Positions 25,926 to 35,898 of a stretch of DNA of 64,000 bases are shown here, piece by piece. Positions within the stretch are counted from its first letter, which is position 1; every line of letters begins with the position of its first letter. The position numbers and the translations under genes are program-made. This DNA is from Hydrogenophaga taeniospiralis (GTDB taxonomy: Bacteria; Pseudomonadota; Gammaproteobacteria; Burkholderiales; Burkholderiaceae_C), in contig NZ_JAHBAG010000001.1 in assembly GCF_020510445.1 (NCBI RefSeq), positions 4,006,501 to 4,070,500 on the forward strand. Direction: 5' to 3'. The notes below the pieces were generated by a model, which was not told where the DNA came from, ran no database searches, and saw nothing but the letters and a program-made list of their open reading frames with translations.

Positions 25926-27170
25926 ATGTACGACCGCAACATCCTCATCGAGCAAACCGATCCCGAACTGTTTGCCGCCATCCAGGCCGAAAACGCGCGC
26001 CAGGAACACCACATCGAGCTGATCGCCAGCGAAAACTACGCTTCACCCGCGGTCATGGCCGCCCAGGGCACCCAGCTCACCAACAAATACGCCGAAGGCT
26101 ATCCGGGCCGCCGCTACTACGGTGGCTGCGAGTACGTGGACGTGGCCGAACAGCTGGCCATTGACCGTGTGAAACAGATCTTCGGCGCCGACGCCGCCAA
26201 CGTGCAACCGCATTGCGGCGCCTCGGCCAACGAGGCCGTGTTCCTCGCCTTCCTCAAGCCGGGCGACACCATCATGGGCATGAGCCTGGCCGAAGGTGGT
26301 CACCTCACCCACGGCATGGCGCTCAACATGAGCGGCAAGTGGTTCAACGTGGTCAGCTACGGCCTGAACGACAAGGAAGAAATCGACTACGACGCCATGG
26401 AGCGCAAGGCCCACGAGACCAAGCCCAAGCTCATCATTGCCGGCGCCTCGGCCTACAGCCTGCGCATTGATTTCGAACGCTTCGCCAAAGTGGCGAAAGA
26501 CGTCGGCGCCATCTTCATGGTGGACATGGCCCACTACGCCGGACTGATTGCGGCTGGCGTGTACCCCAACCCAGTGCCTTTTGCCGACGTGGTGACCTCC
26601 ACCACCCACAAGAGCCTGCGCGGCCCGCGCGGCGGCATCATCCTGATGAAGGCCGAGCACGAAAAAGCCATCAACAGCGCCATCTTCCCAGGACTGCAGG
26701 GTGGCCCGTTGATGCACGTGATCGCGGCCAAGGCCGTGGCTTTCAAGGAAGCACTGGCGCCGGAGTTCAAGGCCTATCAGCAACAGGTGGTGAAGAACGC
26801 CCAGATCGTGGCCGAGACCCTGACCCAGCGTGGGCTGCGCATCGTGAGCGGCCGCACCGAGAGCCACGTGATGCTGGTGGACCTGCGCGCCAAGGGCATC
26901 ACCGGCAAGGAAGCCGAGGCCGTGCTGGGCAGCGCCCACATGACGATCAACAAGAACGCCATCCCCAACGACCCAGAAAAGCCGATGGTCACCAGCGGCG
27001 TGCGCATCGGCACCCCGGCCATGACCACCCGAGGCTTCAAGGACGAAGAGGCCCGGCTGACCGCCAACCTGATCGCCGACGTGCTGGACAACCCGCGCGA
27101 CCCAGCCAACATCGAGGCCGTGCGCGCCAAGGTCAACGCGCTGACGGCCCGGTTCCCGGTCTATAAATAA
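25926..27170 (+). CDS. glyA: Serine hydroxymethyltransferase
   Basis: A 414-residue PLP enzyme that interconverts serine and glycine while charging tetrahydrofolate with a one-carbon unit. The internal aldimine lysine is K229 in [12 protein letters not shown]. Other family blocks are [26 protein letters not shown] and [11 protein letters not shown]. The start at 25926 gives the usual M-Y-D-R-N length; the open frame extends 15 codons into the leader and should not be used. Control by the ZTP riboswitch immediately upstream fits the role of GlyA in supplying one-carbon units. nrdR follows, as is common in betaproteobacteria. Confidence 0.98.
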   Translation: MYDRNILIEQTDPELFAAIQAENARQEHHIELIASENYASPAVMAAQGTQLTNKYAEGYPGRRYYGGCEYVDVAEQLAIDRVKQIFGADAANVQPHCGASANEAVFLAFLKPGDTIMGMSLAEGGHLTHGMALNMSGKWFNVVSYGLNDKEEIDYDAMERKAHETKPKLIIAGASAYSLRIDFERFAKVAKDVGAIFMVDMAHYAGLIAAGVYPNPVPFADVVTSTTHKSLRGPRGGIILMKAEHEKAINSAIFPGLQGGPLMHVIAAKAVAFKEALAPEFKAYQQQVVKNAQIVAETLTQRGLRIVSGRTESHVMLVDLRAKGITGKEAEAVLGSAHMTINKNAIPNDPEKPMVTSGVRIGTPAMTTRGFKDEEARLTANLIADVLDNPRDPANIEAVRAKVNALTARFPVYK

Positions 27171-27273
27171 GCCATGCTCCTGCCTGCGCCGCCGCGCGGG
27201 ACGCGATCCGTCATCGGTAGCGCATCTCGCCAGTGGGCGGCCAGGCAGCAACCCTCTGTATATTGGTGTACCC

Positions 27274-27735
27274 ATGAAATGCCCCTTCTGCGGTCACCTG
27301 GAGACCCAGGTCGTTGAGACCCGGATCTCCGAAGACGCCGACTTCATCCGCCGCCGCCGCCAATGTGGCCACTGCGAAAAGCGCTTCACCACCTATGAGC
27401 GCCCGGAAGTCAGCTTTCCAGCCGTGGTGAAAAAAGACGGTCGGCGCGTCGACTACGTGCCCGCCAAGCTCAGGGCGTCCTTCGCGCTGGCGCTGCGCAA
27501 ACGCCCGGTCAGCACCGAGCAGGTCGACGCCGCCATCGAGCGCATCGAAGAAAAGCTGCTCAACCTGGGCGTCCGCGAAGTTCCCGCCACCCGCCTGGGT
27601 GAAATGGTGATGCGCGAACTCAAGAAGCTCGACAAAGTCGCCTACATACGCTTCGCGAGCGTGTACCGCAGCTTCGACGATGTGAACGAGTTCATGGACG
27701 CCGTGAGAGAAACCACCTCACGCAGCAGTGGCTGA
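27274..27735 (+). CDS. nrdR: Transcriptional repressor NrdR
   Basis: A 153-residue regulator of ribonucleotide reductase genes. The N-terminal zinc ribbon has C-P-F-C and, about 28 residues on, C-G-H-C, followed by an ATP-cone domain (about 48-138) that binds ATP or dATP and sets the oligomeric state. The sequence M-K-C-P-F-C-G-H and the R-F-T-T-Y-E-R-P block are typical. Length matches the family. It lies 100 bases downstream of glyA and may be read from that transcript; TATATT at 27259-27264 is so close to the start that it would give a nearly leaderless message, which I regard as doubtful. Confidence 0.96.
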   Translation: MKCPFCGHLETQVVETRISEDADFIRRRRQCGHCEKRFTTYERPEVSFPAVVKKDGRRVDYVPAKLRASFALALRKRPVSTEQVDAAIERIEEKLLNLGVREVPATRLGEMVMRELKKLDKVAYIRFASVYRSFDDVNEFMDAVRETTSRSSG

Positions 27736-27825
27736 AGCACCAAGGGCATCAACCCCGTTTCCGTACAGCCGGACAGACGCTCCGTCCATCGTTCTTCGTA
27801 CATCCGGGCCAAACCCGACTGTTAC

Positions 27826-27841
27826 GCTATGAAAACATAGC
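27826..27841. promoter_or_regulatory. Small perfect dyad before the pilin genes
   Basis: GCTATG (27826-27831) and CATAGC (27836-27841) flank an AAAA loop. It lies about 55 bases upstream of the first minor-pilin gene. It could be an operator or a stem in the leader; no T-tract follows, so it is not a terminator. Confidence 0.35.
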
Positions 27842-27895
27842 AGGCCAGAGGTTACTCTGACCTTGTTACCAGTTGCTGTTTGTTTCGGAGATCGA

Positions 27896-28381
27896 TTGGA
27901 CAAGTCCACATACCCATTGAGCAAACCGACTCGACACCGTTCGGGCGGCTTTACGCTCATCGAGCTGATGGTGACGCTCGCCGTGGCAGCGATCCTTCTG
28001 GGTATCGCCGTACCCAGCTTCCAGGGCATGATGGAAAAAAATCGGGTCGCTGCGCAATCCAACGAGTTGCTGGGTGGGCTGCAAACCGCGCGCAGCGAGG
28101 CCATTCGCAAGAACGCAACGCACCGGTTCTGCAGTGCGAGCACTGGCTGGATCGTTCGCACGCCCTCTTCAGCCACGGCCATCCGCGAAGGCACCCTGCA
28201 AGGCAGCACCACGGTGGGCACCTTCTGCGCAGACTACCGGGCCGACGGCCTGCCTTACAGCTGCACCTGCGACACGGCCACCGTCGGTACCACCTTGATC
28301 ACCGGTGGCCAGATCACCATCACGTCAGGCGCACAAACCCGCAACATCCGGATTCGCACGGGATCGATCCATGTCGAATAA
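27896..28381 (+). CDS. Type IV minor pilin, GspH/FimT family
   Basis: A 161-residue prepilin. The leader ends S-G-G before F-T-L-I-E-L-M, the site cut and methylated by PilD, and is followed by the hydrophobic N-terminal helix. The C-terminal GspH-type region contains several cysteines that can pair in disulphides. I use a TTG start at 27896 because CGGAG stands five bases upstream and it gives a leader of normal length; the frame remains open a further 11 codons. It begins a run of overlapping genes pilV-pilW-pilX-pilY1-pilE whose products form the initiation complex at the pilus tip. Confidence 0.85.
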   Translation: MDKSTYPLSKPTRHRSGGFTLIELMVTLAVAAILLGIAVPSFQGMMEKNRVAAQSNELLGGLQTARSEAIRKNATHRFCSASTGWIVRTPSSATAIREGTLQGSTTVGTFCADYRADGLPYSCTCDTATVGTTLITGGQITITSGAQTRNIRIRTGSIHVE

Positions 28382-28844
28382 ACACAGACAACCTGCCCGT
28401 CCGGCGCGTGCCGGCCGTTCTTCCCAACGAGGCTTCGGCCTCATCGAAGTGCTCGTGGCCGTGCTCGTGCTGGCCATCGGCCTGCTGGGCATTGCAGGCC
28501 TGCAAAGCAGTACGCTGAAGAACAACCAGAGCGCATTCGAGCGCAGCCAGGCCGTGACCTTGAGCTACCTGATGCTGGACGCGATGCGCGCCAACGTGAA
28601 TGCCGCGCGTACCGGGCAATACAACATCAGCAGAACATGCAGCGTCAGCGCCAGCACCACACTGATTACCAGCGACCAACGTCTCTGGATGCAGGCGCTG
28701 AAGCAGACCCTGGGAGATCGTGACACCACCTGCGGACAAATCACCTGCCAGGGTGAGCGATGCACCGTCCGCATCTTCTGGGACGACACGCGGGCTATCA
28801 GCGGCGACTCCAATCAGATGGTCGAGACGATCAGTGTGCTGTGA
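28371..28844 (+). CDS. pilV: Type IV minor pilin PilV
   Basis: A 157-residue prepilin with leader ending Q-R-G before F-G-L-I-E-V-L-V-A, and a hydrophobic helix (V-L-V-L-A-I-G-L-L-G-I-A-G-L-Q) typical of PilV. The ATG overlaps the end of the upstream pilin by 11 bases. Four cysteines in the last 60 residues may form disulphides in the periplasm. PilV works with PilW, PilX, FimU-like pilins and PilY1 to prime pilus assembly and present the adhesin. Confidence 0.9.
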   Translation: MSNKHRQPARPARAGRSSQRGFGLIEVLVAVLVLAIGLLGIAGLQSSTLKNNQSAFERSQAVTLSYLMLDAMRANVNAARTGQYNISRTCSVSASTTLITSDQRLWMQALKQTLGDRDTTCGQITCQGERCTVRIFWDDTRAISGDSNQMVETISVL

Positions 28845-28852
28845 GAACAACC

Positions 28853-29911
28853 ATGACCCAGCGTCCCAGAATTTCCAGACCCCGCCCCTCCCGCAGACAG
28901 ATTCGCGGCTTCGGTATTGTTGAGCTCATGGTGGCCATTGCGCTGGGGTTGTTCCTGGTGGGTGGCGTCATCGGCGTGTTCGTCACCAATCAGCAGGCTT
29001 ATCGCACCACCGAGCAGCTCTCCCGCATGCAGGAAAGCGGACGCACCGCCGTGGAACTGATGGCGCGGCAAGTGCGCGAAGCCGGCGGAAGTCCGTGTGG
29101 TCGGGGTGTGCCCACCGCGGATGTGATAAACCCTGATTCCGGTGGCAGCGCCTTCTGGTGGGCCAATTGGACCGATGGCATCCGGGGCTATGACAACAGT
29201 ACGGCAGCCAACGGCATCACCATCGGAACCGGTGCGGGTCAACGGGTCGATGGCACCGATGCGGTCTTCCTGGTGTTTGGCAACCTGAACACCGGCGTGC
29301 GGATCAACGGGCACGTTCCCACTTCGGCCCAGTTTGACGTAGGCACCAACAGTCATGGCCTAGTGGATGGCGACATCGTACTGGTGTGCAACTATCGGCA
29401 GGCCGCTCTTCTGCAGGTGACCAGTGCGAGTACCTCCAATAGCACTGTGGTTCACAACACAGGTGTTGCTGGGGTGTCGCCCGGAAACTGCAGCAAGGGT
29501 TTGGGCTACCCCACCGATTGCTCGAACGTCAACGGCAATCTGTACGACTTCAGTGGCGGCTACATGGTCAAGCTGACCAGCGAGATCTGGTACATCGGAT
29601 TCAATGGGCGTGGTGGGCGGTCTCTATACAGAGCACGATTGGTGAACAGCGGTGGAACAGTCAGCGCAACGCCGCTGATTGAAGAGATTGCCGAAGGTGT
29701 CACCGACATGCAACTGACCTATCTGGAAACAGACGCCACGGGTGCATTGCCGACCGACTACGCGACCGCAGCCTCCGTCACCAGTTGGCCCCGGGTCAAT
29801 GCCGTTCGCGTCACGCTGACCTTACAAAGCCTGCAGAACGTGGGCACCGACGGCGCCGCCCTGCAGCGCCAGATGACGCACGTGGTCACCCTTCGCAACC
29901 GCCTGCCATGA
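28853..29911 (+). CDS. pilW: Type IV minor pilin / assembly protein PilW
   Basis: A 352-residue prepilin-like protein with leader R-R-Q-I-R-G before F-G-I-V-E-L-M-V-A-I. It keeps the Glu at position 5 of the mature protein, needed for methylation and assembly. The long, less conserved C-terminal region (Gly/Asn/Thr-rich) is typical of PilW, which is larger than other minor pilins. The ATG at 28853 follows the pilV stop by eight bases, and pilX starts within its stop codon (ATGA). Function in pilus biogenesis is inferred from family and position. Confidence 0.9.
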   Translation: MTQRPRISRPRPSRRQIRGFGIVELMVAIALGLFLVGGVIGVFVTNQQAYRTTEQLSRMQESGRTAVELMARQVREAGGSPCGRGVPTADVINPDSGGSAFWWANWTDGIRGYDNSTAANGITIGTGAGQRVDGTDAVFLVFGNLNTGVRINGHVPTSAQFDVGTNSHGLVDGDIVLVCNYRQAALLQVTSASTSNSTVVHNTGVAGVSPGNCSKGLGYPTDCSNVNGNLYDFSGGYMVKLTSEIWYIGFNGRGGRSLYRARLVNSGGTVSATPLIEEIAEGVTDMQLTYLETDATGALPTDYATAASVTSWPRVNAVRVTLTLQSLQNVGTDGAALQRQMTHVVTLRNRLP

Positions 29912-30483
29912 AGCCATTGCACACTTCCCACATACCCGCACCGAGACAGGAGCGCGGCGCCGTGCTCATCATCTCGCTCATCCTGCTGGTCCTCATCACA
30001 TTGATCGGCGTGGCCAGTCTGCGCAACGTGGTGCTGGAAGCGAAGATGTCCTCCAACTTCTACGACCGCAGCCTAGCCTTCCAGTCGGCTGAAGCTGGGC
30101 TGCGTGCAGGCGAAGCCGTGGCCGCGGCTCAGGCCCAGACAACCCCCAAGCACACCAGTGCCCTGGCGCTCGCCGCGCCCACCAACGCCACCGAATGCAG
30201 TTCAACCTGTTCCGGCGGCCTGTGCTCCGCGCCGGGTCTCTACTGTGAAGGCCGTTGGGCCATGAACGGTTTCTCAGGTTGGACCAACGCCACCGTCAGC
30301 CTGAATACCCAGGCCGGGTCCTCGCCGCAGTATTTCGTGGAATTCCTGGGCAACGCGTTCCCCTGCGACCCCAGCACACCGCTGGTGAATGTCACCTGCG
30401 CCCGCTACCGCATCACGGCGCGCAGCCAAGCCGGATCCGATCGGGCGGAAGTGATTCTGCAGTCCGTCTACGCCACGGAATGA
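29908..30483 (+). CDS. pilX: Type IV pilus assembly protein PilX
   Basis: A 191-residue protein whose N terminus reads R-Q-E-R-G-A-V-L-I-I-S-L-I-L-L-V-L-I-T, the pattern of PilX: the cleavage site is G before A rather than F, and the mature helix lacks the usual Glu5. A conserved F-Q-S-A-E-A-G-L-R-A-G block follows the helix. The C-terminal half contains several cysteines. The start overlaps the pilW stop (ATGA). PilX pairs with PilY1, encoded next, in the priming complex at the pilus tip. Confidence 0.9.
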   Translation: MKPLHTSHIPAPRQERGAVLIISLILLVLITLIGVASLRNVVLEAKMSSNFYDRSLAFQSAEAGLRAGEAVAAAQAQTTPKHTSALALAAPTNATECSSTCSGGLCSAPGLYCEGRWAMNGFSGWTNATVSLNTQAGSSPQYFVEFLGNAFPCDPSTPLVNVTCARYRITARSQAGSDRAEVILQSVYATE

Positions 30484-30514
30484 CACCAAAAAAGTGAAAA
30501 GAAGGAAGGTCATC

Positions 30515-33500
30515 ATGAAGCTGTCCACGCTCGCCAACCGTGTCGCAAAGGTGGCACTGACCACCCTGGCGGCCGGCATTTATCTCAGTGCCGGTGCCGT
30601 GACATGGCCCAGCACCCCTCTGGGGTCTACCACCAATGCCACCCCCATGACCATGCTGGTCATGAGCAAGGACCACAAGCTGTTCTACGAGGCCTACAAC
30701 GATGCCAGCGACGTCGATGGTGATGGCACGCTGGACATCCGGTTCAAGCCGTCGATCAACTACTACGGCTTGTTTGACTCCGGTTATTGCTACAACTACA
30801 GCAGCGACCGTTTTGAGCCGGCCGGCACCACGGACAATCTGGGCCGTTGTACCGGCTCGGCCCAATGGTCTGGCCGCTGGCTCAACTACATGACCACCAG
30901 CCGCATCGACGCCTTGCGCAAAGTGCTCTATGGTGGCCACCGGGAGGTCGACACCACCAGCGACACCGTGCTGCGCCGCGCCTACATTCCGCAAGATTCG
31001 CACAGCTGGGGCAAGGAGTACCACAGCGAAACGACCGATGGTTACAAGATCAGCGACTACACCCCGTTCAACGAGCCCAATGGCACCAACCGTCGGCATT
31101 TTTTCGGCAGCCTGACCAGTACCGATGGAGTCAACTGCAGCACGTTGAGCGATTGCAGTGATACACGTCAGCCGCTGCTGCGCGTACGGACGAGTGTTAG
31201 CGGCGACCACCGGATCTGGGAATGGGCCTCCAAGGAGCGCCCGGTGCTGGGCAGCACGCTGTCCACAGGCAACTTCCCGAACAACACCGATGGCGAAGTC
31301 AACTACCGTGTCCGGGTTCAGGTCTGTACCGTCAACTTCCACAATGGCTGCAAGCAGTACACCAACGGTGGCACCCCCGTTTACAAACCGGTGGGGCTGC
31401 TGCACGACTACGGCGAAAACGAGAGCATGTACTTCGGCTTGCTGTCGGGCAGCTACGACAAGCCCATGAGTGGCGGACGGCTGCGCAAAGCAGTGTCCTC
31501 TTTTGCCGAAGAAGTCAACGGCACCACCGGGCAGTTCAACGCCAGTGCCCCCATCGTCAACACCCTCAACAAGCTGCGCATACGGGACTTCAACAACACA
31601 CGAAGCGACAACGCCTATCGCGCGGGCTGGGTCACGACACGATCGATGACCGATGGCGAATTTGCCGACTGGGGCAATCCGGTGGGTGAATTGTTGTACG
31701 AAGCCACTCGCTACTTTTCCGGTAAAGGTGTCGCCACCACCGCCTACGCGGATGGCACTACGATTGATGGAGAGGCAGGTCTAAGCTCTGCAACTTGGGA
31801 TGACCCGTATGCGTCCAACAGCGCTGCCAGTGCATCTTCCTGCGCGCGAGCCAATTTCCTGACCATCTCGGACGTCAACCCGTCATTCGACTCGGACCAG
31901 ATCCCTGGCGTCTACAGCGAGTTTGGTACGTTCACGGGTGACCTGACTGGACTGAACGTCGAAACCATCGGCGACACCATCACCTCGCTGGAGTCCAACA
32001 TCACCGGCCTGCGGTTCATCGGCCAGTCCGATACCGTTTATGACACGGCACCAACACCCAAGACCGTGACATCGCTGGGGCGGGTCCGCGGCTTGGCACC
32101 CGAAGAACCCACCAAGCGAGGCAGCTACTACAGCGCGTCGGTGGCCCGCTACGCCAAGACCACCGATTTGCGCACCACGTTGACGGGCAACCAGACTGTT
32201 GACACCTATGTGGTGGCGTTGAGCTCTCCCCTGCCCAAGATCGCGGTCAAGACATCCAGCGGGCGGACCATCACCATCGTTCCGTTCGCCAAGTCGGTGA
32301 GTGGTGGCGGCATTTCGAACACCAAGGGGCAGTTCCAGCCCACCAACCAGATTGTCGACTTCTATGTGGAGAAGATCGCCAATTCGGGGACCAGCGATGC
32401 CGACAGCAGCGTGAACGATGGCCGCTATTACGCCGAGTTCCAGATCAACTTCGAGGACGTGGAGCAAGGCGCCGACCATGACATGGACGCCATCTCGAAG
32501 TATGTCGTCAAGGAAAATGCATCGGGCCAGGTCGAGGTGACGGTCACACCCACCTACCAGGCCGGTGGCATTCAGCAGAACATGGGCTACATCGTGTCGG
32601 GCTCCACGCAGGATGGGGTCTACCTGGTGGCCCGGGATGAAACCTCAAGCCCCATGTATTTCCTGAACGTCCCCGCGGGACGGACGCCCGGCTACTGTGA
32701 TGGGACATTGACGGCGGCCCAGCAGACCGAGTGCCAGAACATCCCATCCATCGGGCAGACCGTATCCACATACACGTTCACGACCAGCACCAGCCCTTCC
32801 GCCACCCTGCTCAAGGACCCGTTGTGGTACGCCGCCAAATACGGCGGTTATGTGGACCTCAACAAGAGTGGGGGCCTGGACCAAGATTCGGAATGGGACA
32901 AGGACAATGATGGCGTACCGGATACCTACTTCTTCGTGCAGAACCCGTTGAAACTCAAAGACTCCCTCAAGAAGGCGTTCGAGAACATCATCGAGAGAAG
33001 TGGCAGTGGTGGCAACGTGGTGGCCAACAGCACGTCCCTGTCGACCGAAACCTTTGTCTACCAAGGCATCTTCAACAGTGAAAAGTGGTCTGGCGATCTG
33101 CGGGCCTATCAAGCCACTGCCGACGGCGTCGCTGACACTCCGGCATGGCTTGCATCGGAACATGTCCCTGCACATGGCGCTCGCCGCATCTACTACGGAT
33201 CCCTGAGCAGCGGCAGTCTGGTGGGCAGAGCGTTCGAGTGGTCTATCTTGTCAACGGGTGAGCAAGCCCTGTTTGACAACTCCTCGAACATCCTGAACTA
33301 CCTCCGTGGCGACCGCACCCAGGAAGCGAGCAACACCCTGCGCCCCCGCAACCCGGACTCGGTGCTGGGTGACATCGCTCACTCGTCACCCTTCTACGTG
33401 AAGGACGTGAACACGGTCTTCATCGGTGCCAACGATGGCATGCTGCATGCCTTCGACGCGCAGGCAGGTGGCGAGCTTTTTGCCTACATCCCTAGCGCCG

Positions 33501-34780
33501 GTATGGCTCGGTTGAAAAACATTTCTAGCCTCAGCTATAACACCAGCCACGAGTTCTTTGTCGACGGCGACATCACCGTCTCGAACAGGAGCCAGACAGC
33601 TGGTGTGAATTACCTGGTCGGGGCCCTGGGCCGTGGCGGCAAGGGTCTGTTCGGCCTGAACGTGACCGACCCGGCCACCTTTGATGGGGACGATGTGCTG
33701 TGGGAGTATTTCTCCCCCACAGACCCAGACCTGGGCTATATGCTGGGTCGTCCGATCATTGCCCAGTTGCAGAACGGTACTTGGGCGGTGATCGTCGGCA
33801 ACGGCTACAACAGCACCGACCAGAAGGCCGTGCTGTATGTGTTCAACTTGGCCACCGGTGCCCTGATCCGCAAGATCGATACCGGCGTGGCGGGAGACAA
33901 TGGTCTGGCCACTCCGGGCCTGATTCTGGACAATACAGGCAAGGTCACCACCGCTTACGCGGGCGACCTCAAGGGCAATGTGTGGAAGTTCAACCTGAGC
34001 AGCAGTACCGCGACGGATTGGTCGGTGGCTTTCAGTGGAGCTCCCCTGTTCACGGCCACAAGCGCCGACGGGGACCCACAACCGATCACGGCGCCCATCA
34101 CAACGCACCAAAAGTTGGTAGCGGAATACGCCGGTGACCCGCATTTGAACCAGTGGTACATCCATTTCGGTACCGGCAGTGACTTCCGGGTTTCGGACCC
34201 CAGCAACATCGACAAGCAGTCCTGGTATGGATTGATTGACGAAGGGGCGCCGATCGCGCGCTCCGATCTGCTGCTGACTCCGGGTTTTCAAATAACCTCG
34301 GGCTCGATTGGCGGCAGAGCAGCCCGCTCCTTCAAAGCGATTGACCCGGATGACATGCAACTCAAAAAAGGCTGGGTCATTGACCTGCCCGCCGTAGGTG
34401 AACGAATGGTCACGGCCTCTCGGGTTTATCAGCTGGCGGAGCCCACCCTGCTCGCCAGCTCCGTGATCCCGGTGGATGACGTTTGCAAGCCGGGTGGTAC
34501 CGGTTACCTGAATGCGGTCAATCCTTACACCGGTGGCCGACTGACCCAACCCCTCTTCGACTTTGACGACGATGGGAGTTTCACCGACGACACATTCTCT
34601 GACGGCACCTATGGAGGCTCCATCGACCTGGGTATTGGCAAGCCCGGCGAACCCATCTTGATAGGCGACCGCCTGGTGGTGGGTGGCTCCGACGCCAAGT
34701 TGGGGGATGTTCGCGTCAACCTCGGTGGTGGTGGGTCATCGTTCCGTGGTCGCATTTCCTGGCGGGAGATTGTTCGATGA
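30515..34780 (+). CDS. pilY1: Type IV pilus tip adhesin/assembly protein PilY1
   Basis: A 1421-residue exported protein. A signal peptide (cleavage near S-A-G-A) precedes a long, variable N-terminal part. A calcium-loop-like D-V-D-G-D-G-T-L-D is at about residue 68, and another, D-K-D-N-D-G-V-P-D, lies before the C-terminal half. The last 450 residues form the PilC/PilY1 beta-propeller (for example V-F-I-G-A-N-D-G-M-L-H-A-F-D and G-R-P-I-I-A-Q-L). PilY1 sits at the pilus tip, binds surfaces and controls retraction; calcium binding in the propeller is known to matter in Pseudomonas. I saw no von Willebrand A domain. The ATG at 30515 follows AAGGAAGG; a GTG seven codons earlier is less likely. 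Confidence 0.92.
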   Translation: MKLSTLANRVAKVALTTLAAGIYLSAGAVTWPSTPLGSTTNATPMTMLVMSKDHKLFYEAYNDASDVDGDGTLDIRFKPSINYYGLFDSGYCYNYSSDRFEPAGTTDNLGRCTGSAQWSGRWLNYMTTSRIDALRKVLYGGHREVDTTSDTVLRRAYIPQDSHSWGKEYHSETTDGYKISDYTPFNEPNGTNRRHFFGSLTSTDGVNCSTLSDCSDTRQPLLRVRTSVSGDHRIWEWASKERPVLGSTLSTGNFPNNTDGEVNYRVRVQVCTVNFHNGCKQYTNGGTPVYKPVGLLHDYGENESMYFGLLSGSYDKPMSGGRLRKAVSSFAEEVNGTTGQFNASAPIVNTLNKLRIRDFNNTRSDNAYRAGWVTTRSMTDGEFADWGNPVGELLYEATRYFSGKGVATTAYADGTTIDGEAGLSSATWDDPYASNSAASASSCARANFLTISDVNPSFDSDQIPGVYSEFGTFTGDLTGLNVETIGDTITSLESNITGLRFIGQSDTVYDTAPTPKTVTSLGRVRGLAPEEPTKRGSYYSASVARYAKTTDLRTTLTGNQTVDTYVVALSSPLPKIAVKTSSGRTITIVPFAKSVSGGGISNTKGQFQPTNQIVDFYVEKIANSGTSDADSSVNDGRYYAEFQINFEDVEQGADHDMDAISKYVVKENASGQVEVTVTPTYQAGGIQQNMGYIVSGSTQDGVYLVARDETSSPMYFLNVPAGRTPGYCDGTLTAAQQTECQNIPSIGQTVSTYTFTTSTSPSATLLKDPLWYAAKYGGYVDLNKSGGLDQDSEWDKDNDGVPDTYFFVQNPLKLKDSLKKAFENIIERSGSGGNVVANSTSLSTETFVYQGIFNSEKWSGDLRAYQATADGVADTPAWLASEHVPAHGARRIYYGSLSSGSLVGRAFEWSILSTGEQALFDNSSNILNYLRGDRTQEASNTLRPRNPDSVLGDIAHSSPFYVKDVNTVFIGANDGMLHAFDAQAGGELFAYIPSAGMARLKNISSLSYNTSHEFFVDGDITVSNRSQTAGVNYLVGALGRGGKGLFGLNVTDPATFDGDDVLWEYFSPTDPDLGYMLGRPIIAQLQNGTWAVIVGNGYNSTDQKAVLYVFNLATGALIRKIDTGVAGDNGLATPGLILDNTGKVTTAYAGDLKGNVWKFNLSSSTATDWSVAFSGAPLFTATSADGDPQPITAPITTHQKLVAEYAGDPHLNQWYIHFGTGSDFRVSDPSNIDKQSWYGLIDEGAPIARSDLLLTPGFQITSGSIGGRAARSFKAIDPDDMQLKKGWVIDLPAVGERMVTASRVYQLAEPTLLASSVIPVDDVCKPGGTGYLNAVNPYTGGRLTQPLFDFDDDGSFTDDTFSDGTYGGSIDLGIGKPGEPILIGDRLVVGGSDAKLGDVRVNLGGGGSSFRGRISWREIVR

Positions 34781-35265
34781 GCACTTGGCAAAAGTCGATC
34801 AGCCGCATGGCTGGCAAACGCATGAACAACACCTCCAGAATGCAGGGTTTCACCCTGATCGAGGTGATGATCGTGGTGGCGGTGGTTGCCATTCTTGCGG
34901 CGGTGGCCTACCCGAGCTACCAGCAATCGGTCGCCAAGACGCGCCGCGCTGCCGCGCAGGGATGCCTGGTGGAAATGGCCCAGTTCATGGAGCGCTTCTA
35001 CACGACCAACATGCGCTATGACCAGACAGCGGCCGCTACGCCGGTGGCCGTGGCGCTGCCAAACCCGGCCTGCCGAGCGGACATGACCAACTTCTATACG
35101 TTCAGTTTCACATCGGGTCAACCGACGCAGTCGACTTACACGGTACAGGCGGCCCCCCAAGGAAGCCAGGCAACGGTCGATGCTGGATGTGGCACATTGA
35201 CCCTGACACAGGCCGGCACCAAAGGCAGGACCGGCACGGCCGCATTGGGAGATTGCTGGCGGTGA
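34777..35265 (+). CDS. pilE: Type IV pilin PilE
   Basis: A 162-residue type IV pilin. The cleavage site is M-Q-G before F-T-L-I-E-V-M-I-V-V-A-V-V-A-I-L-A-A-V-A-Y-P-S-Y, a near-consensus N-terminal helix. The remainder has the short C-terminal domain with an A-R/K-x-x-A-A-A-Q-G-C block and cysteines for the D-loop. The ATG at 34777 overlaps the pilY1 stop and has GGGAG eight bases upstream; a shorter leader starting at 34822 is also possible. PilE here is likely a minor pilin of the tip complex rather than the main fibre subunit, judging by its place in the cluster. Confidence 0.9.
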   Translation: MSTWQKSISRMAGKRMNNTSRMQGFTLIEVMIVVAVVAILAAVAYPSYQQSVAKTRRAAAQGCLVEMAQFMERFYTTNMRYDQTAAATPVAVALPNPACRADMTNFYTFSFTSGQPTQSTYTVQAAPQGSQATVDAGCGTLTLTQAGTKGRTGTAALGDCWR

Positions 35266-35292
35266 GTTGCCGGACGCAGTCCTGAGAAGATC

Positions 35293-35321
35293 ACGGGCAC
35301 CACAGGCGTGCCCGTTTTTTT
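35293..35321 (+). terminator. Intrinsic terminator of the pilin operon
   Basis: ACGGGCAC (35293-35300) and GTGCCCGT (35308-35315) form a perfect stem, followed by seven T residues. It lies 28 bases after the pilE stop and closes the whole pilV-to-pilE transcript. Confidence 0.92.
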
Positions 35322-35337
35322 GCCGCATTCATGGGGA

Positions 35338-35853
35338 TCAGGTCATGCAATCCCCATTTCGCCGCTCTTCGCGCACACGCCCTGCGGCGTTCATGATCAG
35401 CGCCGTCACGCCCCGTGTGGCAGGGACGCACACCCGCAGAGTACCCGCCAGAAATCCACCACCCGTTTGGATCGGGCGCCCGTCGGGGTCGAAGAGGATG
35501 TAGCGATTCATGCTGCCGTTGCCAGCAATGCTGGTCTGTGCGTCACCTTCATGCTCGGCCAGGATGCTTTCACCGGCGTCCCATTGGCCATTTGGCTGGC
35601 TGTCGAGATAAACCCGCCACCCACCAGACCATCCCTGCCCCCGAGGCGATAGCGTCACCGATCGCCCTCGTGAAATGGCAGCGCTGCGAGCCAGCGCCAG
35701 ATGGGCGCTTAGCTGACTGGCCACCGCCCAGCGCCGCTGGGCATTGGACAGTTCCTGCCAGGATGGCAAAGCCAGGGTCGCCAGAATGGCGACCACCGAC
35801 AGGACGACGAGCAACTCCAGCGCAGTCACCCCACGGGCTGCGTTCAGCTTCAT
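35338..35853 (-). CDS. GspH/FimT-type pseudopilin
   Basis: A 171-residue prepilin-like protein encoded opposite to the neighbouring pilin operon. The leader M-K-L-N-A-A-R-G precedes V-T-A-L-E-L-L-V-V-L-S-V-V-A-I-L, so the residue after the cleavage site is Val, not Phe, while Glu5 is kept. A GspH-type C-terminal domain follows, with the block L-A-L-A-R-S-A-A-I-S-R-G-R-S-V. GGAGG stands upstream of the ATG. It is probably another minor pilin or a pseudopilin related to DNA uptake; its orientation suggests separate control from the main cluster. Confidence 0.82.
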   Translation of the reverse strand: MKLNAARGVTALELLVVLSVVAILATLALPSWQELSNAQRRWAVASQLSAHLALARSAAISRGRSVTLSPRGQGWSGGWRVYLDSQPNGQWDAGESILAEHEGDAQTSIAGNGSMNRYILFDPDGRPIQTGGGFLAGTLRVCVPATRGVTALIMNAAGRVREERRNGDCMT

Positions 35854-35898
35854 GATTTCCCTCCCTTAACCACCAGGGAGAGCCGGCCCGAGCTGACC

